NCBI GenBank assembly: GCA_900312665.1
Contig: ONZQ02000007.1
Location: forward strand, 1,308,308-1,372,307
Direction: 5' to 3'
Length of the DNA: 64,000 bases
Source: Cephalotrichum gorgonifer
Taxonomy: Eukaryota > Ascomycota > Sordariomycetes > Microascales > Microascaceae
Positions 24,876-36,221 of the stretch are shown here, one piece after another (within the stretch, counting starts at the first letter, position 1; every line of letters starts with the position of its first letter). The translations under genes were made by a program, and so were the position numbers. Below the pieces are notes generated by a model, which made no database searches, was not told where the DNA came from, and saw nothing but the letters and a program-made list of their open reading frames with translations.

Positions 24876-26011
24876 GAGTATCTCATTTAGCTTGCTCGAT
24901 GAGCCTTATAAGCTAGCCCACCTACGCTTTGCCTACCTTCTCTCTCACATTGTGCCCTCTACCTTGCATGGCTCTGGTAGTCAGTCCCGAGGGGAGAAGC
25001 TTCGAGCAAGGAAGGGTTGACGGCGCCGAAGCTGCAAGGTCCAGCCAGGCACTTCTTCTGCGGGACGTCGATTAGCCGCGTCTTCGTTGAGAAATGACCG
25101 GCGTGGGGTTTTGTGGTTGGCCTGCCTTCGACCCACCTATTCCGGGTTCGTCCGCGGTGGATAGAACAGCGGCGTCCGGGGGCATGTATCCCATCGTGGT
25201 CTTTTTGTGGATTTATACTATGTATAGGTTGTGTTCACAGCGATGCCCTATCCGTCTACCCCACCCGAGCTTGGGGAGGAGAAAGGAAAGGATTCGGGTT
25301 AGGTGTGCGTGGGGTTAGGAAAATCAGCGTTTGTTAGTGTACATTTCTCGTAACCTGGGGCCGGGAAGGGAAAAAGGAGGGTGGGGAAACAAAACGGCGT
25401 TGTATATCCGAGCGAAGGACGATGAATAGGGGGTATCGGGATGTGTAAAAGATATGGGAAGCTACACCTATGTAACCAGGTTTATCTCGATAATGGGAAG
25501 GGCTTGGGGACAAGCGGGGTCGAAGGAAGGGAGTAGGGGCAAGGTGGGAAAAGGGGGGGCATCGCCTCGAATACGGTTGGGGAGATGTATGTTTTTTCGC
25601 TGAGGATACCCTGGGAATATTTCACTTTGACTTCTTTTTTCTTGGTCACGAGCTCTCTCCTACCCTTCTCATCTTTCTTCTCCCACTTGTTGTGAGTTCG
25701 ATTATATACGGGTGAGCGGTGCTATTAGGGGTATTTAGAAAACCGGGTGTACTGTTTCGTACGGAATGGGTTTCGAGGAAGATAGGGAAAGAATTGGGAG
25801 ACACGTATGAACCAGGAAAAGTTGAGGGATCATAATATTACAATGAGAGAGCAAGTGGATCTTCTTCCATTTGAGACCGCTAAACACCCACCCCATCATG
25901 TGTCGTAGTATGGATGGACCACGGGGGAGACAAAGGGACAAGGGGGCACCGGACCTTTTAAGCTGCCATACCACCCAGATTTTACGTATCTTACATTCTG
26001 ATTGAGCTATC
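24876..26011. other. Convergent intergenic region
   Basis: This contains the 3' UTRs of the RhoGAP (plus) and GPI10 (minus) genes. From about 25360 to 25560 the plus strand is purine-rich with G runs. A T-rich tract at 25600-25680 follows. No gene is supported. Confidence 0.5.
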
Positions 26012-28078
26012 CTACACTCCGGTTGAGTTATCGTACACCCCGGTGTCCCATACGACCAGCTTCCCAGCCCTCCTCCAATCCTCGCTAAAGAACCCGTTCC
26101 ACCCCTCCCACACCCTCTCCAGCTCGACGCCGGCATGGTGGCCCTCGTTGGCGAAGAAATCCTTCAGCCACGGCTCGACGCCCTCGAATCCGACGATAAA
26201 GCGGGGTATCTCGGCCGGTTCCTCAGCCCCACCGGCCCCGCTCCCGCTCGCGCCGGACGACGGCCAGAGCTCCGTGGAGAGGAAGAGGGCGGGGTCGTCA
26301 TAGAACCTGTCGGCCTCATCCCTGTAGTTCTCGCGCTCGGGGGTGTTCGGGAGGGTGTGGAGGGGCGGGTCGCAGGTCAAGGCGCGAGCGGTGAGGGCGG
26401 GGTGTATGAGGTGGGAGCGCCAGGGGGTGGAGTGGCAGGGAGCCAGGAACATCACGAACAGCCTTTCGTCCGGGGGGTGAGCAGCAGTTGAGATGGCGTG
26501 GGGAGGATGGAGGCGGGTGAATTCGGAGCGGAGGAAGGAGAGGACGGATATAGGGGCTGATTGGTGAGCGAGGGAGAGATATGACGCGAGGAGGAGGTTC
26601 GCGGCAAGGCCTGCGGCGAGGTATGTCTTATGCCGAAGCCGGGTGCCTGTGGATGACGGGGCAGCGAAGAACTTGGCGACGTTCGGGGCGCCGAGGACGT
26701 GAAGCACCGGGAGGAGCGGGTACGTGAACCGTACCTCCTTGTGGGAGATCAGAGAGAGCGCGACGATGGTGGTGTACACCGTCCAGGGGAGGACCCTCAG
26801 GGCGCGCGACGACCCCTCGGGCCCGGGGCTGTAGAGGGCCGGGAGGACGAAGGGAAGGAGGGTGGTGCAGAGGAGGGGGAGGCCCTGGAGGAGGTAATAG
26901 TGCCAGGGGTTCCGGCCGTAGAAGACGGCCAGGGACTGCGAGATGTTGAAGTGGAGCCACTTGTAGGGGGGGAAGGCCCAGAAGCCGAAGTAGAGGCGGT
27001 CGGAGGCGAGGGAGAGAGACAGGGCTAGGAGGCCGCAGAGGACGACCTCGCGCACGAGGACGAGAACGTCGCCCGCGGAGAGGTTTGTGGGTCTCGCCGA
27101 TATGAGGGTCGGGCGGAGGGTGAGAACGAAGACGGGGATCCAGATGAGGATGTTCGTCGGGCGGAGGAGGACTGCTACGGCGGCGAGGAAAAGAGAGAGG
27201 CGGAGGCTGAGGATCCTATCGTCAGTATAGTTAAGACGGTATTAGAGAGTACGTAGGGGGGGTCATATACCTATTCACTGAGTCACGGAGAGCAGCACCG
27301 GGAGGTTTAGGGTTACCCTTGACGGGCACCGCCGGCCTGAAGATATGCCAGGGCCAGTAGTTCAGGGCGGCGATAGTTAGAGTCGTCTCCAGCGAGTTGG
27401 AGAAGGTCCTAACGGAACAGTACCACTGCCAGGGGTTGAGGGCCGTCATCCAGAGCTTTTGTGGGGCGAATTAGCTTGACCCAGGTACTGAGGCCCTCGC
27501 GGGAGGGAGAGTAAAAACACATACCGCGGCTGTGGACGCCGTAGAATCGTCTCCGTAGAGGTTAGCCGCAAGGCGCCAGGTGAAGAAGTCGCCCAGGGCG
27601 GCGAGGACGGCCTGGGTAAACTTAGGGGCCCATAGCAAGAGAGCGGACCTAAGGGGCTCAGAGAAGGACCCGAGGGAAGAGACCTCATCGACGAGTTTGT
27701 ACACGCCGGCGAATAGGGCTGGGTGCAGGGATGATCTGAGCTGGTGTTTCCATTCCTACATTCCCGTGTCAGTCAGGAGGTTCCCACACTGTCGGCAGCT
27801 CCATCTGTAGCGGTGCTACACCACTGCAAGGTGTAAAATAGAGGGCAAGGTAGAGCTATGAGAGACGGTAGCTGGAAGACAGAGAAAAGAGAGGTAGCGG
27901 AGAGTCGAACCCAGGTTATGTATGCTCCGCTCTCAGGCCCAAAGGCCGCCTGCCAAGCTGGCTCGAGTGACTGGAAGTACTCATCTGGCTGGAAGAAAGT
28001 CCAGACAAGAGACGTGTTCAGGAGGCGGAGGAGCAAGAGGGAGACGAGGACCCGGCGGGCCGTCGGGGATGATGCCAT
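26012..28078 (-). CDS. GPI10: GPI mannosyltransferase 3 (Gpi10/PIG-B)
   Basis: Four exons, 28078-27911, 27755-27525, 27455-27271 and 27215-26012, join in phase to give 595 residues. The N-terminus carries LVWTFFQPDEYFQSLEPAWQ, the acidic first-loop motif of the Alg9/GPI10 (GT22) family. This is followed by HQLRSSLHPALFAG, NYWPWHIFRP, LLRPTNILIWIPV and the HKEVRF motif in a luminal loop. At least eight hydrophobic segments are visible, consistent with a polytopic ER membrane enzyme. It is expected to add the third mannose (alpha-1,2) from dolichol-phosphate-mannose to the GPI anchor precursor. PIG-B is preferred over Smp3 or Alg9/Alg12 because of the exact QPDEYFQSLE and HKEVRF wording. The first intron donor is GTTCGA, an uncommon variant. 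The stop codon is TAG. Confidence 0.88.
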
Positions 28079-29444
28079 GACTGATGGCTGATGTCCGATA
28101 CGCGATGTCGGCCGGGGGAGTGGATATCCTTCTCCGGAGGATTATTAGTTACAAGGGCGGCGCCGACTACGGCCGGCGGTGATGTGAACGGCGGGTGCCG
28201 GAGGGTCAATGGTGGATGGCCACTGTGAGAGGAGTTACAAGACTACAAGTACAAGCACGGACAGACGCGCCGCAGTGGAGCTTGATTGGCTGTTGCTAGT
28301 GCTAATGGGCCACGTCTGATTGGCTAGGGGTATGACTAGCGGAACCCACGGGCCACTGCTGTGTCGCTCCTGCTGTATCAGAGCCGCTATCTTGCAGATA
28401 GGATGTCGAACTACTCTCCTCCATCCTATAACGTAGCATCCTCGAGAGGTTATCGGGAAACCATGGAACAAACAGTACCGCCAAGTTCCCTGCTCTTGGC
28501 GAGAGACAAGAATGCTTTCCTCGTACGAGAGAGAGAGAGACACAGCAAACGTCTCATTCCCGCCCTAGTACTCTTATGTAATGCCCTCGTGACGGGCATC
28601 CAATCACTGGTACCGCCGTCCCACCCATACTGTTGGCTCCATGGCCGCTTTGCTTCGGCAGACGCCGGTTACGTACAAGTGACAAGTGACAAGTGGTACA
28701 AAATAATACGCTACCCACGCCCCTGCAGCATCTGAGTCGACTCGAGTCAGCCCATGTGGATCCGTTTGCTCCCGTGAGAGGGTTGCTGATGTCACCGATT
28801 CTCGCATTCTCGCCTCCACCTGCACTTAGGAGAAGTGGCCCCTCTTGCGCTTAGGAGGACGGCTGCTCCTGCACTTAGGGGAACGGCCACTTGCACTTAG
28901 GGGTAAGGCGCGGCCCTGTACCTTGGTAGTCAGCCCGGCGCACCTGCACTTAGAGGTAAGGCGGCGAATATCCCGCCGAACGAGTACGTACGAGTGAGAG
29001 TTAAGCGTCGGTGAAGGCTCCGCTCTAGGAGGCTGTTTGCGGTTTCCGCGAGTTACCGGCCAGCCATTCATTGCCTTCGCTCAGTCGTTTGACCGTATTA
29101 GTGCCGCCTTCTCTTCCAGGGGGACTGAAGCAACCTGGAGCACGGCCATGACGTATAAATACCCCCCCACCGACGGTTCCCACCTAGCTCAAGGTTACTC
29201 AGTCCCTCAACTCTTGCTACTCTCACTCTCTTATCTCCAACGTCCATCCATTGAATACGTAACTACATACCCATAGTATTATTCCCCGTTCCATATTCCA
29301 CACTCTAGATCCTACTTCCCAGGAACAAGCCACTTACACCTCAACGCCTAACATCTTCCGTGGATACCATTGAAGCACTCTCACCCCCACACTCGCAATC
29401 GCACTCTTACTCACACTTACAATCCACCCAATCAAGCCATTACC
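28079..29444. other. 1.4 kb divergent intergenic region with a repeated TTAGG motif
   Basis: This is the shared promoter of GPI10 (minus) and ornithine aminotransferase (plus). It includes the motif cluster annotated separately at about 28820-28962 and a TATAAATA-like box near 29153-29161 (GTATAAATACCCC). That box lies about 280 bases before the aminotransferase ATG and could be its TATA element. No open frame looks coding. Confidence 0.5.
28820..28962 (+). repeat. Five copies of TGC(A/G)CTTAG(G/A)(A/G)G
   Basis: The words TGCACTTAGGAG, TGCGCTTAGGAG, TGCACTTAGGGG (twice) and TGCACTTAGAGG all lie in the plus orientation within about 140 bases, separated by 11-42 bases. Each contains a TTAGG-like core resembling a telomere-repeat or Tbf1-type site. 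It is not a perfect tandem array. Confidence 0.6.
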
Positions 29445-30850
29445 ATGGCTCCCCACGCAAACGACACTCCCCCAAGCACCTCCTCCTCTTCCCCCTCCTC
29501 CCGCTTCCATGCCCAAACAACTGACAAGGCCATCGCCGCCGAGGCCGAGTTCGCCGCCCACAACTATCACCCCCTCCCCGTCGTCTTCGCCCGCGCGAGT
29601 GGCGCTCACGTGTGGGACCCCGAGGGCCGGGAGTACCTCGACTTCCTCTCCGCATACAGCGCAGTCAACCAGGGCCACTGCCACCCGGAGCTCGTGAAGG
29701 CGCTGACCGAGCAGGCGGGCAGGCTGACGCTGAGCTCTCGCGCCTTTTACAATGATGTGTTCCCGAAGTGGGCCGAGCTCGTGAAGGGGCTCTTCGGGTA
29801 TGACATGGTGCTGCCAATGAATACCGGTGCCGAGGCCGTGGAGACGGCGATCAAGATTGCGAGGAAGTGGGCGTACAAGGTTAAGGGGGTGGAGGAGGGG
29901 AAGGCGCTCGTGTTTTCCGTCGACGGCAACTTCCATGGCCGGACTGTAAGTGTTTTAAATCTCACTCTTGACTCTGTAATTTTGCATTCGCTGACTCGAA
30001 GGGGCGCCTTCAGATGACCGCCATCTCCCTCTCCACGGACCCAGAGTCAAGGGACAACTACGGGCCATACGTCCCCAACATTGGCCCCAAGATTCCCGCC
30101 ACAGGCAAGACCATCCGCTTCGACCACCCCGAGGACCTCGAGGAGGCTCTCGAGGCCCACGGTCGTGACACGGCTGCCTTCATTGTCGAACCCATCCAGG
30201 GCGAGGCCGGCGTCGTTGTCCCCTCGGACGACTACCTCTCCAAGGTCCACGCTCTCTGCAAGAAGCACAATGTACTCCTAATCTGTGATGAGATCCAGAC
30301 GGGAATCGCGCGCACGGGGAGGATGCTCTGCTCCGAGTGGTCAGGCATAAAGCCCGACATCGTGACGCTGGGGAAGGCCATCGCCGGCGGTATGTACCCC
30401 GTCAGCTGCGTCCTCGGCAGCCGGGACGTCATGCTTGTCGTCGAGCCGGGTACGCACGGGTCGACCTTTGGCGGAAACCCACTCGGCGCCGCGGTGTCGA
30501 TCCGCGCTCTCGAGCTCATCAGGGAGGAGGACATGATCGCGAAGGCTGAGAGGCTCGGACGTATTTTCCGTGAGGGGGTCGAGGCGCTGAAATCGCCCGT
30601 CATCCAGACGGTCAGGGGCAAGGGCCTGCTCAACGCCGTGGTTATCGACGAGGGCGCCGCGGGTGGGAGGACAGCCTGGGATCTGTGCGTGCTTTTGAAG
30701 ACAAAGGGCGTCCTAGCGAAGCCTACTCACGGGAATATCATCCGCTTCGCACCTCCGCTCGTTATATCTGAGGAGGACCTGAGAAGGGCCGTGAAGGTGA
30801 TTGGAGAGGCACTTGAGGCGCTGCCTACCGCTGAGACATCGAACCATTAG
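29445..30850 (+). CDS. CAR2: Ornithine aminotransferase
   Basis: Two exons, 29445-29945 and 30014-30850, join in phase 0 to give 445 residues. The sequence LDFLSAYSAVNQGHCHP near residue 70 is a strong signature of ornithine-delta-aminotransferase. It is followed by NTGAEAVETAIKIARKW, VEPIQGEAGVVVP, the PLP-contact ICDEIQTGIARTG and the Schiff-base lysine in DIVTLGKAIAGGMYP. The late STFGGNPLGAA segment is also typical. The enzyme converts L-ornithine and a 2-oxo acid into glutamate-5-semialdehyde and an amino acid, in arginine catabolism and proline supply. No obvious mitochondrial targeting peptide is present, as usual for fungal cytosolic CAR2/OtaA. The ATG at 29445 gives the MAPHA start; an upstream in-frame ATG at 29370 lies in leader-like sequence. 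Confidence 0.93.
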
Positions 30851-31806
30851 ATGCCGCGAATCGGGGTCGGACTGGGCAGGCCTGGCTTAGACTGGATTTT
30901 CCGGCGGAGGGGCCATCGTTTCCTGGAATAGCCGGGACGGCGTACTGGATGGGAAGCATTTGAGGGTGTTATGCGGCGTGGCCATGCAGTGGGTTTGTGG
31001 CAACACCGTGGGCTCCATTCTCCATTTGCTCGAGACATATATCCTCCGATCGAGAAGGGGATGTGAGAGCGCATCTATTGTATAACCTTCCGGTAGCGAT
31101 GAATTTGGATTTAACAGCGGGCCACATTGGCCAGGATTTACGTGAGCCTATTTGAAATCAAAGTCCTCTTCTCTCACAAGTTGTTGGGTGAATGTGCCCC
31201 TTGACTCCCCTCTGCCCCGACCGAGCAGTCTCCCGTTCGGAAGCCCTCCCTCTTCCGTCCCCCCCTTTCCGGATATGCACTTCTCCTAGGCTGGTGATAA
31301 GGCCAATAGGGTACCACCCCGCTTCCTACCCTCCGTTTGTTTAAAGATTCTCTAGTACAGCATATAGTAACCGGTGTTAATTCCCTATGTATCTTCCCCC
31401 CCGTGTAAATGGGAGATTTCATACCAAGTCTCACATTCCTAACCCAGACCTACCAGCTACGTACGAACGTTTTTAGGGGATTCTAGCTAAACTGCGTATG
31501 CTTACTGCCAAATAAACGTTGTTTTGTGTTCATTCAGCTGAAGACATACAAGTCAATCAAAGCATGCATGCGGGGGAGGCCTAGCACCGGCCATCGCCAG
31601 ACTGCTCCGTCCTGAGTCGGTGTACAAGAAACCGAATAGGAATGCTTTCCCTCCCTTCCGTCTGGCAGGGAAAAGTAAAGGATACCAAGTCAACGACGAC
31701 AAACTTTTAACAGCACCCTCGGACGTTTACATACCTCAAACTTCTTCCTCTTTTCCTCGCCTTCCTACCAACACTTCTCTTTTATCATCGTCTAACTCCC
31801 ACCAGG
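30851..31806. other. Intergenic, upstream of the dynamin-like gene
   Basis: Both neighbours are on the plus strand, so this holds the aminotransferase 3' UTR and the promoter of the dynamin-like gene. The last 60 bases before 31807 are rich in C and T (CTTCTTCCTCTTTTCCTCG), typical of fungal leaders. I see no other structure. Confidence 0.5.
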
Positions 31807-33850
31807 ATGACGCCGGCCGCCAAAGTCTCAAGCACCGCGCCAACCATGCCGACCATCACCCTCGGCTCTCCCAAATCTACCTACCGGCTGAACCTGATCG
31901 ACAAGATCCGAGCTAAGGGGGTGGGTGATCACGTCTCCCTTCCCCAGCTGGTCGTATGCGGGGACCAGTCCACCGGCAAAAGCTCTGTCCTTGAGCGTGT
32001 GGCTGGCGTCCCCTTCCCCCAGCAGGAGGGTCTCTGCACGCGATTCCCCACGGAGATCATTCTCCGTCACACCTCCGAGCCGCTCAGAGTCCCCGCGAGC
32101 ATCACCCCCAGCGCCGGCGCCTGTCCCGAGACCCGGCAGAAGCTTCAGGCCTACCACCGCGAACTCTCCGACCTCTCGGGGCTCCCGTCGGTGATCGGGG
32201 AGTGTGCGGCCCTCATGGGCATCCGAGGGTACTGCTCATCCGAGCACGACGGCGCCGGCGCCGCCTTCTCCCCTCACGTCCTCCGGATCGAGATGGTGGG
32301 CGACACGGGCCTCCACCTGACCATCGTCGACCTTCCCGGCCTCGTCTCCGTGTCGGTTGACGAGGGCGGCGAGAAAGACGGCGGAGACGGGGACGTGCGC
32401 GTCGTGACCGACATGGTGGAGGGGTACCTCAAGAGCTCGCGGACCATCATTATGGCCGTGATCAAGGCGGGCAACGACGTCGCGAACCAGCGGATCGTGC
32501 AGCTCGCACGCACGCACGACCCGGAGGGCCAGCGCACGGTGGGCATCATCACGAAGCCGGACCTCATCAACGAGGGCGCCAAGGGCCAGATCGCGCGGCT
32601 GGAGGACGTAGAGGAGGAGCTAGCGAGTATGGGAATGGAGAGGTCGACCGTCGGAGACGTGAGGTCGTTCCTGACGGGACTGAGCATGCGCTTTTACCAG
32701 CTGGCGAGGGCGGCGCTGGACGGGAACTACCGCGGGCCTGACTGGGAGTTCTTCGGGATGCCAGACACGAGGCTCCGCGCCATGATACACAAGGCCAACG
32801 GGGAGTACGCAAACCGCATGGTCGCCAAGGGGCACTTGAGGAAAGTCAGGGTAAAGGCGAGGAAAGAACTGGCCACATCAAGTTCTGGTGTCACTACTTG
32901 AAGTCGGACTCGAACGCAGCAGTTCGGTGTCACTTAGGAGGAAATGGCGGACTGGGTCACAGAGGTTCGTTGATCATCACCTTACCATATCTTCCTTTTG
33001 TCTTCCGTCATAGTACTCATGTCTGATTAATATCCCACAGGTATACATGGACTCTCGCGGCCGTGAGCTGCCGGGGAGCCAGAACCCCTACCTCGTCGAG
33101 GAGCTATTCCACGAGCACTCGAGCCCATGGCGCTCCCTCGCCGAAGCGCACCTGAGGGATATCTTAACAATGGTGTCCCAGTGGGTGCAGAAAGCCATTG
33201 ACTACACCGTTCCGGAAGCGCCCGTTGACCGGCAGATTCGGACTACTATCTGCGATGGGAGCATGTATGAGAACGAGAGGCGGGCCAAGGAGGAGCTGGG
33301 AAAGCTGATCGAGGACGAGAAGCTCCAACCCATCACTTACAACCACTACTACACGGATACCATCCAAAAGGCGCGACAGGATAAGCAGAGCGAAACCATC
33401 AGGGCTGGGGTTGATTCTCTCGATAACTATTCACTCAGAGAGACGGAGCGCGTAGTAGAAGCTGTACACAGTGGTATCGTAACCGACATAGATGAACAGG
33501 CATGTTCCGAAGCGCTCGAACGGCTGGAGTCCTATTACAAGGTGCGTACGCGCCGTTCCCTCACACCCTTTTCCCCCCATTTGCGTGTCGCCAACCCCGA
33601 AGGCGTGCTAATACCGGTCCAGATGGCTATGAAGACCTTCGTCGACAACGTCTGCCGCCAGGTCATCGAGCGACACGTCCTCGTGCCTCTACCGTCGTTG
33701 TTCTGCCCTACCACGGTGTCAAAGCTTAGCGACGAGGTCCTTCTCCGCGTCGGGTCGGAGCCGGAGATCCAGAGGGCCAGGAGGGCGGAGCTTGGTTCGC
33801 TGGCCCAGGCACTCCGGCAGAGCCTTGTCGAGCTCCGGGGCACAGCTTAA
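31807..33850 (+). CDS. Dynamin-like large GTPase
   Basis: Four exons, 31807-32850, 32938-32964, 33041-33541 and 33623-33850, encode 599 residues. The GTPase domain carries G1 GDQSTGKSS (about residue 52), the dynamin signature with G3 DLPGL, and G4 TKPD. Residues after about 320 form the helical stalk, ending in a GED-like segment (ETERVVEAVHSGIVTDIDEQ, then MKTFVDNVCRQVIERH). There is no PH or proline-rich domain, so it belongs to the small fungal dynamin/Mx-like group rather than Vps1 or Dnm1. Exon 2 is only 27 nt. The last intron (81 nt) is a multiple of three and has no stop, so skipping its removal would insert 27 residues; I treat it as an intron because the flanks are good splice sites. 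Such proteins are expanded in filamentous ascomycetes, with roles rarely tested. Confidence 0.82.
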
Positions 33851-34417
33851 GTGTCTTGTCTCGCCAGGTTGGGGTTGATTAGCTTTATTTCGTACTCGGA
33901 TCTCCGATGACGATAGTAAAACATGAGTTCTTGTCTATGTTGTGGCTTTTAGTATCGCTCGAGGCGACGGCTTTGTCTGTATCCCCGTTCAGGGTATGGA
34001 TCCCGAGCCTGGCTTCCCAAGGAGACAGTGTGCTATCTGTGCATTACCCAGAACATCCGTTGACAGAGGCCCTCTCTTCCAGGGAGATAGATAGCAGACA
34101 AGCTCGCTCGTATGTGATAACTAGACTTCACCGCTGGCATGATCAGGCCTCTCTTCTGCTGCCATCCGTGCTTCGAATACGGCTATGAACAGGATAAGCC
34201 CGGCTCCCCTATGGTCGGTTCGGCCTACTTACCCTCGACATCTCTGTGCATCCTCCGCCTCCAAGAATCCTTGGAATGTGTATTGCACTGGATCTCTAGA
34301 GACCCATCTGGATTTCGCACTCTCACCACCTACCTCAGCACCACTCGGCAATGTCGAGTAAGCACAATATGGTACAGAAGGGAGAGTGCCAACATAAAAG
34401 AGAAAGGGCTAAAAAAG
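33851..34417. other. Intergenic with a 5S-flank-like fragment
   Basis: No gene is supported. Around 34108-34135 the sequence CGTATGTGATAACTAGACTT closely matches the conserved flank just upstream of the 5S genes at 34618 and 41015. This suggests a decayed remnant of a 5S promoter and first bases. Confidence 0.45.
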
Positions 34418-34418
34418 A

Positions 34419-34538
34419 AACATACAACACCGGGGATTCGCTGGTCGTCACCGACCCAACTACTAATCCAGCGCTTCGGGGCTTATATGTAGGGGAGCGG
34501 ACGGGACCCTTAGTTTTCCACGAGCTATGGTCGTATGT
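34419..34538 (-). rRNA. 5S ribosomal RNA, copy 1
   Basis: Read on the minus strand this begins ACATACGACCATAGCTCGTG and ends GTTGTATGTT. The two ends pair over nine bases as helix I of 5S rRNA. The internal AGTAGTTGGGTCGGTGACGA and GACCAGCGAATCCC blocks match the fungal 5S consensus, which includes the internal polymerase III promoter. A T-rich terminator (TTTCTTTTTT) follows. It differs from the other two copies at several positions in the arm around 34475-34490, so it may be a divergent 5S type, as known for dispersed 5S genes in Neurospora, or partly decayed. Confidence 0.82.
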
Positions 34539-34617
34539 GCCTACTAGAGCTCAGGGCTTGGAATAAGAAGCGGCTTGGAGTGGATAGTGGCGGAAGAAAC
34601 CCCCAAAAAGGTCAAAA

Positions 34618-34737
34618 AACATACAACACCAGGGATTCGCTGGTCGTCACCGACCCAACTACTAGTCTAGCGCTTCGTGGTTTATGTATAGGGGAGCGGA
34701 CGGGACCCTCAGTTTTCCACGAGCTATGGTCGTATGT
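34618..34737 (-). rRNA. 5S ribosomal RNA, copy 2
   Basis: This is a 120-base 5S gene in the same orientation as copy 1, which lies 79 bases away. It starts ACATACGACCATAGCTCGTG and ends GTTGTATGTT, followed directly by a run of Ts (TTTTTTGACC), an excellent polymerase III terminator. The helix I ends pair. The upstream flank on the minus strand, TGAACTCTAATTATC, is shared with copy 3. Confidence 0.88.
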
Positions 34738-34871
34738 GATAATTAGAGTTCATGGCCGAGAATATAAGGGGGTGAGCGAGGGCGAGTGGCGGTTGTGGCC
34801 CAAGAGGAGGAGAGAAAGGGAGTGGGAAAAGGGGGGGGGAGTTGAATATGCTAATGGCCTTGCCCCTGAGT

Positions 34872-36221
34872 TCAACTCGACAGTTGTCTCGCTCGTCTCC
34901 CTTCAATCACACTGTTCAGAGCCCCCAGGAATATGTCCACCAGCAGAGCGACCTCCTCGTTCGATATTATAAAGGGTGGCGCGAACAGAATGGCGTCCAC
35001 TGCCGCAGAGCACGGATAAACCGCCGCTCCCCTCCCGAATGTCTCCTCCCCGACCTCCCCCGCCAACGGGGCCCCCAGCTCCTCCCGCCCCACCGTGCCG
35101 AAGTCGACGGCGCGGAAGAGGCCCACTCCCCGAACTCTCGCCCCCCGGGCGACGAGATCCGCCGGCAGCCCTTTCTCCAGCAGGTCGCGCAGCAGCTCGC
35201 CCATCTCCGCGACGTTCCGCACGAGGCCGTCCCTCTTCAGGATCCGTTGCACAGTCAGGGCCCCCGCGCACGCCACTGCGTGGCCCTGGAACGTGTGTCC
35301 GCTTGCGAACTTCTCCGCGCCCTCAGCGCTCGCCGCCTCGAACGCCTCAGATATCTTGCCCGCCATTAGCACGGCCGAGAGGGGCTGGTAGCCTGCGGCG
35401 AGCCCCTTTCCTACGGTCTGCAGGTCCGGGGGCACACCGCCCAGCTGCTCCCATGCGTGGTAGGTCCCCGAGCGGCCCAGGCCGCACATGACCTCGTCGA
35501 AGATGAGGAGGATGCCGTGGCGGTCGCAGAGCTTCCTCAGGCGCGGGAGATACGTCTTCGTCGCCGGGGCGGCGCCCAAAGTTGAGCCGACGACGGGCTC
35601 GACTATGATGGCCGCCACGGTCTCCGGGCCTAGCTCGCCGATCTTTGCCTCGAACTCAGCGATCAGGCCGTCCTCGTAGCTCTCCTCGCTCTGCCCTTCC
35701 CCAACGTCGGCGTCATAGAAGCACCGGCTGACGTGGTGGAACACCGGCGCTAGGATAGGCCCGAACGTCCCCCTACGCGCGGGGTTGTTCCCCGCCGCGA
35801 GCGCGCCGAGCGTGTTGCCGTGATACGAATGCGCCCTGCCGACGAAATTGACGCGGGCGGGCTCGCCCCTGTAGATGTGGTACTGTCGGGCGATCTTGAG
35901 GGCGGACTCGACGGCCTCGGAGCCGGAGCAGAGGAACGAGACCTTGGCGAAGGCGGCGCGGCTCTCGGCGAGGAGGTGGAGAGCGAGCTGCTCGGCGGGG
36001 TCGGAGGTGAAGAAGAGGGTGTGTGCGAAGCTCAGACTTTGAGTCTGCTTGACTATGGCGTCGATCACCTCGCGATTGTTGTGGCCGAGGCACGAGACGG
36101 CGGCGCCGCTGCTGCCGTCGAGGATCCGGTCCCCTGCCCGGGTGATGAGGAATACGCCCTCGCCGGAGACGGCCTCGGGGTATGTCTTGTCCAAGGACCT
36201 ATGGAGAATGGCGGAAGACAT
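34872..36221 (-). CDS. Class III PLP-dependent aminotransferase
   Basis: A single uninterrupted frame encodes 449 residues from the ATG at 36221; an earlier ATG at 36290 adds 23 unlikely residues. Motifs of aminotransferase class III are clear: LDGSSGAAVSCLGHNN near the start, LCSGSEAVESALKIARQYH, SYHGNTLGALAAG, VEPVVGSTLGAAPA, LIFDEVMCGLGRSGTYHAWE and the Schiff-base lysine in DLQTVGKGLAAGYQPLSAVL. HTFQGHAVACAGAL is the second active-site segment. The substrate cannot be assigned from sequence; members act on omega-amino acids, diamines or related compounds. It is not a near copy of the ornithine aminotransferase 4 kb away. The gene lies next to a 5S gene and is probably transcribed alone. 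Confidence 0.85.
   Translation of the reverse strand: MSSAILHRSLDKTYPEAVSGEGVFLITRAGDRILDGSSGAAVSCLGHNNREVIDAIVKQTQSLSFAHTLFFTSDPAEQLALHLLAESRAAFAKVSFLCSGSEAVESALKIARQYHIYRGEPARVNFVGRAHSYHGNTLGALAAGNNPARRGTFGPILAPVFHHVSRCFYDADVGEGQSEESYEDGLIAEFEAKIGELGPETVAAIIVEPVVGSTLGAAPATKTYLPRLRKLCDRHGILLIFDEVMCGLGRSGTYHAWEQLGGVPPDLQTVGKGLAAGYQPLSAVLMAGKISEAFEAASAEGAEKFASGHTFQGHAVACAGALTVQRILKRDGLVRNVAEMGELLRDLLEKGLPADLVARGARVRGVGLFRAVDFGTVGREELGAPLAGEVGEETFGRGAAVYPCSAAVDAILFAPPFIISNEEVALLVDIFLGALNSVIEGRRARQLSS

Noticed and set aside
27895..27940. A tRNA-like B box (GGTTCGACTC on the minus strand)
   Set aside because: It lies at the GPI10 exon 1/intron 1 boundary, no A box or acceptor stem can be built around it, and the upstream part codes for conserved GPI10 sequence.
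29370..36221. A metabolic gene cluster formed by the two aminotransferases
   Set aside because: They are separated by a dynamin-like gene and 5S genes, lie on opposite strands, and no other pathway enzymes, transporter or regulator are present.
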